This document shows, piece by piece, positions 22,511 to 34,299 of a stretch of 64,000 nt of DNA (position 1 is the first letter of the stretch; each line of letters begins with the position of its first letter). Origin of the DNA: Brachionus plicatilis (Eukaryota; Rotifera; Eurotatoria; Ploima; Brachionidae); contig QEOQ01000670.1 of the NCBI GenBank assembly GCA_010279815.1, positions 960,934 through 1,024,933 of the forward strand, written 5' to 3'. The position numbers were made by a program, and so were the translations under genes. The notes below the pieces were generated by a model. It ran no database searches. It was not told where the DNA came from and saw only the letters and a program-made list of their open reading frames with translations.

Positions 22511-23090
22511 GGTAAACCCTGTTAAGTCGAAGGGCGATCGTAAAAAGTTTCGACTTAACCCTGAGAAAAAAAAATTAAGAAAAAATTATTATTAAGAATC
22601 GAAATTTTTATTACTAATGGGATAAGTTGTGAAGTATGTAATTTTTAATTGTTTTATTAGTAAATCAAGAAAGCTTGACTCAATCTGATTTAGATTTGCA
22701 ATTGTAACTATAGATCCGGCACTATATCAGATCATTTGATATAGTGCCGGATTTGAAACGACTATTATTTAGTCCGCTATTATTTGAAAACTATTATTTG
22801 ATAGTTTCCCATAGATCCATTTAGTTTCTAATAAAAAAATAACTTAAGTTTTAAAATAAATTATAAAGCTTCACTATGAGACTGTATTGTCTGTTCGTCC
22901 TATTCATCTTCTTGTTCAAATTGTTCGATTTGTATCAGTTAGACTAAGTCAATTATTTCTTGATCAGAGTTGTGGATGTTTTTAACTTAATTATGTCTTT
23001 TTTTTTTCTCGTGGATTATTTTCATCAGCACATTGAATATTTTCGACATCTTTTCAGGTCTAGTAAAGCTGAATCCGGGTGAAATGAAAG
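22511..23090 (-). mobile_element. Tigger/pogo-like DNA transposon remnant
   Basis: The left boundary has a terminal-type sequence CAGGTAAACCCTGTTAAGTCG with a nested palindrome (GTTAAGTCGAA at 22521, TTCGACTTAAC at 22549). On the minus strand at about 22860-22975, the fragment SDQEIIDLV, stop, then IEQFEQEDE and SHSEAL resembles the C terminus of pogo-clade transposases, with an acidic run then a THKEAL-like end. The core domain is not intact. Confidence 0.55.
22714..22752. repeat. Perfect 16-bp hairpin
   Basis: ATCCGGCACTATATCA, a 7-nt loop, then TGATATAGTGCCGGAT. It lies inside the Tigger-like remnant and may be a nested palindromic insertion. Confidence 0.8.
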
Positions 23091-24112
23091 GGATTTTTTG
23101 AAACAATGTAAAACCTAAGTGTAATTTTCTACTTAAGTTATAAAAAAAAAATCTTAACACATTTTTCTTTCTTAATTCTTGATTTACTAAAAAATCCTTT
23201 AATCATAAATTCTATCTATTACTTTTTTTTTAAATTTATAAAAAAAATTTTTATGTCAATTGAAATAATTTTGTCTTTTTGGCTTTTTTTTATTGCTAAA
23301 AAGACAAAATTTTCTATAACAAATTTATTACTCGAAAAAAGTGACGCCTTTCAACAAATATGGCTAAACGAACTTAATTTATTACCTAAATTTTCTAAAA
23401 TTTTCACAAAAATATTTTTTGCATAATTTAATTGATAAAGAAATTATTAAAGAATATTTGAAACAAATTTGATTTATTTTGGATCTGATTTATCATGAAA
23501 AAAAGATTTATCAGCAATAAAACTAAATTTTATTCTGTTTAGTTTTTGTCCAGTTTCTTTTGATTATCCTAAAAATACAAGGCTTTAAAAAAGAAAATAA
23601 TCGAAACCGATACCTTTAAAAATAGAAAGATTTATGAATTTTTCAAATATTCATTTTCACTTATATTATCAAATTTTAAATATTTAAATCTCAAGCATGT
23701 GATTTGAAACTAATATCTTTTAAATAATGCAAGCTTATTCATAATAGACACATTAACTGTCCTTATATATATGTTTTATTTTAATTTACAATTTATTCAT
23801 TTTTTAATTTCTTATTCCTTTTTGTATTTTGTTTTCATCACCCAAGAGATGTTATTTTAAATAAATATTAATAATAATAATAAAAAAATCTTAAAAGTAA
23901 ATAATAAAGTGAATATTTTTATATATAAATATAAAAAGCGTTGTAATTCCATTAAGTAATCGGCATTTTTTCACCTAAGTTAACTTAACAATCGGAAAAT
24001 TTAATTTTTTGTCGATTTTTAATTTGAAATAAATTATAATAAACGTTTATTTTCGAATATATTCTAATACCTGATTACTTTTAAATTTTAAAAACAATTT
24101 TTTTAATTTAAA
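23091..24112. other. Spacer with one hairpin
   Basis: AT-rich. An imperfect inverted repeat (AATTTTGTCTTTTTGGC with GCTAAAAAGACAAAATT) lies at about 23267-23311. Nothing else is recognised before the gene at 24113. Confidence 0.5.
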
Positions 24113-25227
24113 ATGAAAGATACAAATAGAATCAGTGAAATTGAGAAAAATTTTGATAAATTAAGATCTTTTTTTGAAAATGAAAATTCCAAGATTTCAA
24201 ATAAATTTTTAAAAAAATCAAAACAAATCGTAAATCAAATCGAATCGGATACCTGGTTTCGGAGGAATTTCTGGAATTTCATCACAGTATCGTTAATAAT
24301 CCTAGCAATTGTTTTATACAACTGGGATTATTTTAAATTTTATATTCTATACATTTTGAGACTAGTTATCCTTCTGGTAATTATTTAAACCAAAATATTA
24401 AATAAAATTAATTTTTTTTTAGGCTTCTTATTTTTATGATTTTACTCAATTTTATCAAAATAATTGCTTAGTGAGCAATCCATACTTTGTTCCTAGAACC
24501 CGCTTTGACCCGAAAGTTTGTCGATTTGCATGTGGAAAATCAAATGGAAAAAAAATTCTCAAAACATATGAAAATGAAAAAATAAAAAAATTATTTGATA
24601 AAATAGTTTATGAATCGGATGTCCCAGTAATTATAAATAATGAAATGAATAATTGGAAATTAAGTAAAATGCAGCTAAAAGACATTACCGAGCTTTTCAA
24701 TAATCCTCAAGATCCGATTTCACAGCAACATTTGTGCTACTTTGACCACACGATTCAAGAAATGTTTGAGACCAAAATCTTAACTCTTGAAAAAACTCAG
24801 TATTTGAGCAATTTTTCGGTCATGTGGGAAAATTGTGGAAAATCGACTTCGAAAAAAATTAGAAAACTAATCCAAAGACCTAGTTTTTTACCAAACAATT
24901 TGGAATTGGTTCCCAATTCATGGTTTTTTGTATCAAAAAATAACACTATTGATTCATTGAATATTCCTGCTTCGTTGAGAATTTCTCTATTTTGTCAAAT
25001 ATCAGGAAAATCAAAAATTAAAATAATCCCTGTTCATGAATGTAAACAGTATTGCCCCTCAAAAAGTATTTTTATCAAACAAGGGCAAATATGTAATTTA
25101 ATTTCTAAATAAAGTAATAAAAATTTAATTTTTTTATTTTTTAGTGGTTTACTCTGATTTATGGAATGTAGAATTTAAATCGGTAGCGCAAGAAGAAAAC
25201 ATTGTTCTTGGACTATTAGCACAATAA
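24113..25227 (+). CDS. Type II membrane protein with cupin/JmjC-like domain
   Basis: Three exons, 24113..24376, 24423..25092 and 25145..25227, separated by 46- and 52-bp GT..AG introns, give 338 residues. Residues 1-50 are a basic cytosolic helix, and about 54-90 are hydrophobic (FITVSLIILAIVLYNW and onward), a single-pass anchor. The rest would be lumenal. It contains CRFACGKSNG and then VPVIINNEMNNWKLSKM, the entry motif of cupin_8/JmjC-like domains, and GQILVYSDLWNVEF near the end, like the last strands of that fold. The iron-binding His-x-Asp is not evident, so an enzyme activity is doubtful. I cannot name the family. Confidence 0.75.
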
Positions 25228-25346
25228 TATTAATTCGTTTTTTCAAGAGATTTTATTAATTTACGAAACAAAAAAAATAAATTTTTAAAAAAATCATCAA
25301 GTTTTTTTCTATCTATAGACAAAAATTAGTAAAAAATTAGCTTTAT

Positions 25347-28300
25347 TTAACAATTATCAAAATTAGCCCAATTTTCCGATTGCTGATTAGCGTTGTCTTG
25401 ATTTGTTGATGGCGCTGACCATGGATCATTTATTTCAAGAGTTTGTTCTTTTTCCTCTTTGGTAAAAACCTTGTCAAAATCAGCCCAATTTTCATTTGCA
25501 GGTTCATCTACTTTAAGTGGTTCTATTTTAAAAGCAACACTGTCTTTAAATATATCATCATCAATTTTTTGTCTCATTTCTTTAATAGGCCGACTTTTGT
25601 TGTGATGACGCCTTTCAAAATTAAAATAAACAATCTATAAAATACAAGTTTTAATTACTTATTAGGATTGACGTTTTTTTGGTTATCATCCTCTGAATCG
25701 GATGAACCATCCGATGAAGATGAACTGGATGATGATGAAAAATTGGATATTTTTTCAGAATATTTTTTTATGCAAGAAGTGGGCTCATCATTAATATTCT
25801 TATGCTCAATTTTCATCTTAAAATCTTTTTCGGAAGAAAAAACCGCCCAGTTATCTTTACCGCTGCAAAAATAATGATAAAAAATTTTAATTAAAAACAA
25901 TTAGTTTATTTTACTCAAAAGTGGACTCGGTCTGGTTTTCGGAAAAACGAATTTCTTTCTTAACCCACATGTCATCTTCCAAATTGCTAGTGTCTGGACA
26001 TGATGTTCCAAAGTTCATATTATCTCTTTGCTGACAAACTTGTTCAAACATTTGCGCACTGTCATCACTGGAGTCGATGCTAAATGAAATAGCTTTAGTT
26101 TTATCAAAGCCCCTTATATTATATTAATCATATAAAAAGCCTTTAAAAAAAAAATTTTAAAATAATTTACCCAGATTGTTTAGTGCTAAAATTGACTATT
26201 TGACTTTCGGACAAACTAAAGTCTTGAACACAATTGATTTTCATTTCTTGATGCATTTCGGAGAATTTTCTATTCATTTTTTCATCACTGGGTAGCTCGA
26301 TAAAGTCGCCTGCATCTGACACCGATGCCAAATTAACCAGGAATGGATTATGCACCAAATCTACTGAGTTCAATGTGTTCAATTTGTTTATTTTATTCTC
26401 ATTTATTTCATCCCATGTTTCGACCAAATCTTTCTCGACAACTAAAGAAAATAAAATTTGGATTTTATAAAAATAGTTAAAAAAATTTTAATTATTGAAT
26501 GGCTTGGAGTAATTAAAAACCCTTCGTCTTTATTCATGTTTGATGATTTAAATAAAAATTTTCCTTTACAATATTAAGGAATAGTTTTAGGGTCAGAAGA
26601 CCATTTTAAAATTTTCTGACATTTAAATTAATAATTATCAATAAAATTACTTTAATATTAACTTTTTTAATTATCTAACTTGAAATTTTTAAATTGTAAC
26701 TAAATTAGATTTTTTTCTTTCTTCGACTTTTAAATGGATTATAATTTTAATCATAATAATAGTCATAATTATAAAATTTAAGCAATAAAATACGAAACGA
26801 TCACTTTTTGCTTAATTGAAACAATATTAAGTATGGTTTAAGTTTATCAACGTGGTTTTTAATTTTTGAATTTTTTAAGAATTTATGGATATTTTAGAAT
26901 TGAAGACTTTTTTTGGTTCAAAAACGAATTGATATAATTATTATCATTGTTAACATTATTAATTTTTTCAGTCTCATATTCAACAGATTACATAAAAATA
27001 TAAAAGATAAGTATTTTTAAAGTACTAAGTTATGTGTTTGTCATTAATAGAGTATTTATTAAATAAATAACCCTAAACCTTTTCGAAAAAAGTAAAAGTT
27101 TTAATTATTTAACATTTGATAATCAATTTGTAATAATTAATAATTGAATATATAAATTAGACTTATTAATCGTATAAGAGCAAATCATTGATAAGATCAA
27201 TAATGTTTTTCGTATTTGTTAGATTCAAAAAATTAAAAAATTTGAAACTTAATAGTATCATAAAAATTATGTTTGAAAGATTTAAATTGATTAATTTAAG
27301 TATAAAGATATTTTTTGTTAAATTCTGAGTCAAAATAGTTTATCAAAAAAATAAGAGAAAATTTAAATTTTTCTTAGAATGAATTTGAAATTATTTTTTT
27401 AGAAAAAAGGTAACTGCTAAATTTTTTTCGGTGAATTTTTTTAATTATAAAATAATAGAATAATTTTATTTTTAATTAATATATTTAAAAATTTCTTGAA
27501 TTATTCATAAATTAGTTTGAAGTATTCTAAATAATTAAAAAATTTCAATATTGCTAAAAGTGCAACATTTAACTTAATATTAAAAGAAACTTCAAAACTC
27601 CATTTTGTAATGAGACTTGTTTTTTAATTTCTAAAATTAATTATAAAAAAAATCGTTGATTAAAACTATTCTTTTAATTCATTTTGATATTTAAACATAA
27701 TTTAAATTGTAGTAATAGAATTTTAAAGAGATTTTTTATTTTTTAATTAACAACTTACACTTGTCAAAACAATCTTTGATAAATGCCGAATAAATACTGT
27801 CAGTTGTTTGTTTGCGAATGAAATTTGTTATCAAAGCCAAATGACCAACATATCCAACTGATTTTGGTTTACTAGTCATTATTCTAAAATTTAATTAAAA
27901 TCAATTAATTTTAAAATAAAATAAAATTTAATTTTTTTTACTTTTTTTCATTTATTTCCTCGACACCATCGAAATATTCGGACCAAAAATGAACTAATTT
28001 CAAAAATAAATTACAATCTTTAAACAGCTAAAAGAATTTTTTATTAGTCATTAAAAAAAATCTGAAAATTTTTACATGATGAACAAAACTTTTGAACTCA
28101 TTAGTTTCCAAATCTTCGACTCGAATTTGCTCAATAGGCTTATTTTGATCAGCCATCGACTGTATCCGTTTAAAATCAAACTGAAAACAATTAATTAAAA
28201 TATCCTTAATTTGAACGTGTAAAAAATTGTTCCATTTATACAAAAACATCATTGACAAAATATAGTTTAACAACCCTAAACGAATCAACTCTTGGTTTAT

Positions 28301-29769
28301 TTTGTCATCAAATAAATTTAACAAGCGATTGATTAATTTCAATATAGACAATCGTATTTGGCCGACTACGGGTATTTTCATTCCGTTTGAAAATTTGTAA
28401 TTCTCTAGTTTTGGCTTTGAATTTTGTAAAAGATCGCTCAGTTGACTTAGATGTTTGAAGCACGAATTTCTGATTGAATCGATCGAATAGAGACCAATCT
28501 CAATGCGCTCCTTATCCCTTTTTAGCTTGTCCTCTTCTTGGCTTTGGTTCATCTCAATTCTGAGTTTAAATTTAAATTTTAAAAATTTGAAAAACAAAAT
28601 TTTTTTGTCCTTACTCGTTCGACCAAGTGACAGGCTCGAGTAGGGTCATGAAAACATCAATGCCCTGTAGAAGCGAGTTATTTGTTTTGTCAACACTTTC
28701 CAAGATTGTTTTTAAAAATTTGTCCAAAATTTCTTCTCTTATATTAAAAATTTAATATTTTTGTTGAAAAAAAATTATTTTCATACGATTCTAATTGTTC
28801 TAGAAGAGAATTTTTGTGCAAATACTCAATTGAACTAAGATTGGGATCTTTAAGCTGTGCATTTGAGCTAATGTCACAAACAGACACAAAGCCATCGTTT
28901 GCCGCCTCTCTTTGGTTCAGTATTTGATCGCGGCTAATACGTATTAAATCGGAAAATAACTGCGAAGCATTTGAATGCACTTCATCCGAGTGTTCACTTG
29001 AAAACAAATCAACAAGTCCATTAACAAGTCCAATGTCCTTAAGCCACTGCACCACCTTATGCCGGATCTCAATTGTGTCTACATTGGTCAAAAAGCGCAA
29101 GAGAATTTCTGTAATAGCTGATGTGTTTATGTTTTGTAAGAAATGTTGTAAAAAATTTTCTTTTTTTTGAATAAAACTCAAAAACTAAGCAAAAAAAATT
29201 TTAATTTAGAAAAAAGTATTTTTTTTTAAAGAATACTTGTTCAGCCTTGCGGCTAATTAGGCAGCCGAAAATTTTAGCAAAGTAACTGGCCATTAATGAA
29301 TTGACTGTGTCCTGATTGTTATTTGCCAAAAAAGAATACAATTTTTCCAAAATAGCTTCATTTTCTATGAGTGAATCATTTATGGCTGGAATATCAGAAG
29401 TTAACAATTCACATGAAATGGTAGAGTATTTGAATCGTTCTTTTTCGTTTATTTCATCGGACGGAAGCTCAATGGAATTTTCGATCAATAGGTCCAAATT
29501 TTCCGGACGGATCAAACTTAAGCAAAATGTTTAATTTTTTAATTTTTCCAATCATTGTCTAATCGGCCTACAAATTAACTAATTTCTCATTATTTGTTTT
29601 GCATTCTTGCAGTACATCCTCTTCGTCCAATATTTCTTTTAATGTCACGTCCTAGATTAAGAAATAAATTTTTTTTGTCAAAAATTATTTTATTTTTTTT
29701 GGCTGCACAGACCTCTTTTTCAAGAAGATTTGGTATCTGCGAGTTCGAGTAATTAAATCGCCAAAACAT
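25347..29769 (-). CDS. PPP6R: Protein phosphatase 6 regulatory subunit (SAPS domain)
   Basis: Twelve exons in reading order: 29713..29769, 29572..29651, 29237..29516, 28787..29184, 28615..28737, 28076..28559, 27942..28027, 27759..27883, 26171..26441, 25915..26112, 25659..25862 and 25347..25611. All junctions are GT..AG and in frame, giving 856 residues. The start MFWRFNYSNSQIPNLLEKE, then DVTLKEILDEEDVLQECK and KLVNFLIRPENLDLL, is the SAPS signature. SMMFLYKWNNFLHVQIKDIL and KSVGYVGHLALITNFI are later conserved segments. The protein scaffolds the PP6 catalytic subunit. The C-terminal third is acidic and Ser-rich, with repeated ENWADFD / ENWANFD motifs at the very end, as in PPP6R proteins. 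Intron 8 (26442..27758, 1.3 kb) is the only long one and holds nothing I recognise. Confidence 0.93.
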
Positions 29770-30325
29770 TTCCCTTCAAATTAATTAGTCTATTTCAAAA
29801 TTTCAATTTTCAATTTTGGTATTAAAATGTTAGGAGAAAAAAAATTTTTTTTTTTTTAATTAATGCATAAATTTGGTTATTTTTTTGTCTAATTTAATTT
29901 AGGTTTGAAAACAAACATAACAATTAATATAGTATTCTAAGGTAAAATAAATTTATTAAAGCTTGGCTTTTATTTAGAGAATAAATTTATTTCGTCTATT
30001 ATCTTCGAGTCGATTTTTGCTTGATAATAATGAAACCAACCTTGTTTTTTGGTGTAAGTAAACTTTTTAATTAAATTAATTTTTTTTATTTAAATCTTTA
30101 AAAAATTCTAAAATAAAAAAAAATTAAAATTTTAATAAAATCTTGAAAAAATCAAATTTTTTTTTTTCTAAGACAACTTAAATGCAGGATAAATTTGAAG
30201 GTCTTTAAAATTAATTTTAAAAATTAAATAAAACCGCTATTTTTCTCAGCTTGTACACACGCTTTTTGCATTTAAGTAAAGATCGTCGCGAGCAACAACT
30301 AAAAGCTATTGAATAAAATAAGAGA
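29770..30325. other. Divergent promoter region with a possible leader exon
   Basis: Upstream region shared by PPP6R (-) and the gene at 30326 (+). ATGAAACCAACCTTG at 30030 runs into a consensus-like donor GGTGTAAGT, and TTTTTCTCAG at about 30241-30250 looks like an acceptor. Together they suggest a spliced 5' leader with a short upstream frame. The joined frame does not stay open, so this is not called as coding. Confidence 0.35.
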
Positions 30326-31960
30326 ATGAACCGTGGCTACCCAAACTATGCCGAGTATTACGACTACTATCGACCATTGAGTCCAATCGATAGACGCAAC
30401 AAGTGTCCGAATTTTCCGCTTTGGCAAAATGTGGCAAGAGTGTTCGAATTTTTGGTCTCAGGCAAACTGGACGAACTAACTCCCATGGAAGCGTACAGCC
30501 CAGATTTGACTTCCTATTACTATTCAATTGAGCACAAGGAGCTAATCAGAAACCCGATAGATCCTTCGGATTCGGACAGCTTCATTTGGGACTACAAAAA
30601 CCCGCTACACTATAAACTTCTCAAGCTCAAACTAAAGCTGGTCACCCAGAGCGACCAAATGGTCAAGATGTTCAGATCGAATGAGACCTCATGCAAAAAG
30701 TGCGTCAAAGAATCTAAAAATTATCTCATATTTAGAAATTTTGTCATAGATAAGGTGGAAGAATATGTGGTAAGTTTGCGGATGAGTCTGGACCTTTATT
30801 TTGACAGGTTCGCTCAGCACCGACTCAAAAATTCATTTGACATCAACACAATAAACGATTTAAACCAGTTCATTCGTCTTGTGTGTCCAATCGATCCAAT
30901 TTGCGACCCAGACACCCATCTGATTGATCTGTGCGCCAACAAGATGCATGCCCTACTCGACCTGTTGGTCTATGAGGATTTTGTGTACCCGAAGACGCGG
31001 GTGGACGAGTATCCTCGCAAGTCAAAAGCTTATCACAGCGACTACCGTTTGTTGGACACCAAAGCTGCCAGAAAAGCTTCGCCCGCTAGAAATGAGAAAG
31101 AAAATGCCGAAGTGGTCAATTGTGACATGAATTTGGATTTGAGTGTGGAAGAAAAAGTTAAAGTGAAAAAAAATTCCATTTCTTTTTCGAGCATGTCTTC
31201 CATTTCGATTGAGTCGGATTTGGAAGGCAAAAAAAATAGAAAAAGACGCAAAAAATCTCACCAAAAAAAATCCAAAAAAAACAAGCCAGAGGACAAAGTC
31301 AAATTGACGAGCTCTGCCTTGATATCAGAAATACGCAAGAATAAGGATAAAAAAACCAAGAGAGCCAAACATTGCGACAACAGTTTTTGTGTGCTAGTTG
31401 ACTTTAATTTAAATGCCACAGAACTAGACCTATTGAGTCGAATAATGCCCGCAATTGGCCACAAGCTCACCAATTCCGACCTGAATGACTACATTAACGA
31501 GTGCAGACTTAAATCGGACACTGCCAGATCTTATGTGGAACTAATTAATAAGCTTTATTCAGGAGTTAGAAATGATAATTTGCTCAGGGAAAAATTTTTA
31601 GCCAAATACCAAAATTTAGAAAGTCAAAACGAGTCGATTTTGGATGATTTTTTTTCCAAATGTCAATTAATGTTCAAAGTATTGAACGAAATTCAGACTC
31701 GACTCAACCATGAACTAGATTATATGCAAAAATTGGATACTTGTTTGTGCCAGTTCGGCTCGAGCAATAGATTAGACTTGCTCAAGGAACAAGTGTACGA
31801 CATTCAGTTGGAACTTGTGAACTATTGTCGAGCCAAAGTCGATTCCAAATTAGACAATTTCGATTTTTTAAGTACCATGAATTTTAGTTATTTGTTGGAT
31901 ATAGCTAATCGCTTTGTTGAATTCTATCAGATTGATTCATTACCTCTTTTGCACTCGTGA
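30326..31960 (+). CDS. Uncharacterised 544-residue basic protein
   Basis: Single-exon gene with clear coding composition (GC well above its flanks). I do not recognise the family. The N terminus is Tyr-rich (GYPNYAEYYDYYRPLSP). Residues about 100-235 look helical, with a CKKC pair. Residues about 270-345 are low complexity, with Ser-rich (SFSSMSSISIESD) and strongly basic (KKNRKRRKKSHQKKSKKNK) stretches that would serve as a nuclear localisation signal. The C-terminal 190 residues are helical again. A nuclear or nucleolar scaffold is possible, but this is inference from composition only. Confidence 0.8.
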   Translation: MNRGYPNYAEYYDYYRPLSPIDRRNKCPNFPLWQNVARVFEFLVSGKLDELTPMEAYSPDLTSYYYSIEHKELIRNPIDPSDSDSFIWDYKNPLHYKLLKLKLKLVTQSDQMVKMFRSNETSCKKCVKESKNYLIFRNFVIDKVEEYVVSLRMSLDLYFDRFAQHRLKNSFDINTINDLNQFIRLVCPIDPICDPDTHLIDLCANKMHALLDLLVYEDFVYPKTRVDEYPRKSKAYHSDYRLLDTKAARKASPARNEKENAEVVNCDMNLDLSVEEKVKVKKNSISFSSMSSISIESDLEGKKNRKRRKKSHQKKSKKNKPEDKVKLTSSALISEIRKNKDKKTKRAKHCDNSFCVLVDFNLNATELDLLSRIMPAIGHKLTNSDLNDYINECRLKSDTARSYVELINKLYSGVRNDNLLREKFLAKYQNLESQNESILDDFFSKCQLMFKVLNEIQTRLNHELDYMQKLDTCLCQFGSSNRLDLLKEQVYDIQLELVNYCRAKVDSKLDNFDFLSTMNFSYLLDIANRFVEFYQIDSLPLLHS

Positions 31961-34299
31961 ATCAATTGTATGGTAGGTTTCTTTTTTTGTTGTTCATTTA
32001 ATCCGTCCAGTGTAAATAGTTGAATGTTGAACGAAAAGTTATCTAAAAATTAAACTCTTTAATAAATGTGTTATTTTTAGTGTTTTAAATTTTTTTAATT
32101 AAGACGCATTTTAAATTGTGTCTTGAATGAAATTTTTAATAATTAAATTTTTATTAATTATCAAGACAAATTTCAACTGTTGAATTTCTAAATGATTTTT
32201 TATTATTTTTTTTTAATTACTCAAGTGCTCAATAATTAGCTAATACTTTTGAACATTCTTAAAACTATTTATAAATGTGGATTGTTCGGGAAAAAAAATG
32301 TTCAATTCAAAATTTTAAAATTAAAAATATTTGAGTTCCAAGTGATTGATTTATGAAAAAGTATGATTTATTTTTTTTTTTTAATTATTAGATTAAGAAA
32401 TAATATTTATTTTTAAATGAATACTAAGTAAAAATTCTATAGCATTGTGAAATTTCATACAAATTTTCAATACAACAAGGAAAAATTGTAAAAATGCTTG
32501 CTTTAACGATTAAAAACTTGTTTTGCAAATGAATTATAATGAAAAAACCTCGAATAAATTTGCTAATGAATTGCTTGTAATTAGCAAAGATTTAGGAGTC
32601 TTTCGCAATAGGGAAAATAAAAGTTGTTTGACTTTGTATCATTTGCAGAACATGATACAAAGTCCAGTCGCCAAAAAAAACCAAAAAACACCACTTCTGA
32701 TCGTTACAACAAAATTTTTTTCAATTTTTCTATATTTTCTGAAAATTTGCATGAATTGTTCAATCTATACTATTTGCAGAAGGTGATACATTAAATGTAT
32801 CAGCTGAAACAATATACCAAATTTAAAGTTTTTTCATTATTTTTCTCTTTTTTTTTAATTCACAGTGCACTTATTTATTTAAAATTTAATTGAAGATAAA
32901 ATTCTAAATTTAAAAATTATAATAAAAAATGATTAATTATTAAAAATAATTATTAAAATTTTAATAAAAAAGTCAAAATATTTTCGGCGGTGTTCTGAAT
33001 AATAATTAACTGTTGTTATTATTTCCAAATGATTGCCCATGAGACTGAAAAAAACATAGAAAAAATACCTGTAAATAGAATAAAATTTGAAAAAAGCTTA
33101 AAAAGAAATTCATCAAAATAAATATTTAAATATTTATTGTTAAACTAAAGATATTCAATTAAATGTTTTAATAATGAAAACAATTTAATCAAATATCAAA
33201 TATGATTAGTTTATCTCATCGGTTTAAGTAGAAAATTTATACTTTCATCAAAGTAGCAATATTTGTTTATATTTATTTTGTTAAAACTACCTAACTAACA
33301 GCCTCTAAGATGGCTACATGTTCATTGTTCCCGTGAAAAACTTTAAGTTAATTTAAGTACAAAAATTTAAAAATTAATAAAAAATTTATAAAACAAAAAT
33401 AAAACACGAAAAATGCAATCAATAATAAAGCTAATTTTTTATTTTTTGTCTCTATTAGATGGATAAAATATTTTATTGAGTCATTATTATTGAATTAGTA
33501 TAATAATTTTGAATCAATTTTTATTTAATGCTTTATGTAGTATAAATTAACAATTCAACTTAATTAATTGAAAATTTAAGATTAAATTGATAAAATTGTT
33601 ATCACAAACAGCTGTAATTTAAGCAGATGAAATTTAACTTTTATTTATTTGGCGATAAAATAAACCCTAAAGCTCGATACATGATCAAATATAGATAGGT
33701 TTTTTGGCAAACATTTTCAAAATCGAACTTTAGAATAAAAGTGTAACTTTAAACATATGAGGTCAAAAAAATATTTAAAAATCAAAAAAAATTTTCATTT
33801 GACTTTAATCAATTTATTAATGAATCAGAAAAATGTCACAGACCATTTTGACTTGATTTTGTTTAGGATTGAATTCAAACATTTAAATCGAGCCTTTATC
33901 ACAATTAAAACAATTAACTAAATTTAAAAAAATAAAGAATTTCGGTTTTACTAGAATTTATTTTATTAAAAAACGTCATTTAATTCTATATTTTAGAGTG
34001 TATTTTGACCTTTGATCAAGAAATGAATCACTCTTAAAATTTCAGCGAAAAAAAAATTAAAAAGTATCTTTCTCTCTCTCAAACTTTTATCTAATTATTC
34101 TTTCTTAAGATCATAAATTTTGTTCATATTTAATTTTTTTAATTGAAATTTATTTTTTTCACTCAATATTTATTTGGATTTTAATGGTAAAATTTTCTAA
34201 AAAACAATTCTGTAAAATTTCATTACTTTTTTGTTTAAATAAAAAAAAATGAATTAATTTCAACATTAATTTATATTAAATTTATTTAAACAAACATAG
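31961..34299. other. Intergenic spacer
   Basis: A 2.3-kb AT-rich spacer. A short plus-strand frame near 32523 has no family resemblance and overlaps hairpins, so it is not called. Otherwise nothing is recognised. Confidence 0.5.
32630..32664. repeat. Perfect 13-bp hairpin
   Basis: GACTTTGTATCAT, a 9-nt loop TTGCAGAAC, then ATGATACAAAGTC. A second palindrome, TGATACATT/AATGTATCA, lies about 120 bp downstream, preceded by the same ATTTGCAGAA string. Confidence 0.75.

Noticed and set aside
32523..32786. 87-residue plus-strand frame
   Set aside because: Composition follows the AT-rich spacer, it overlaps hairpins, and it resembles no family.
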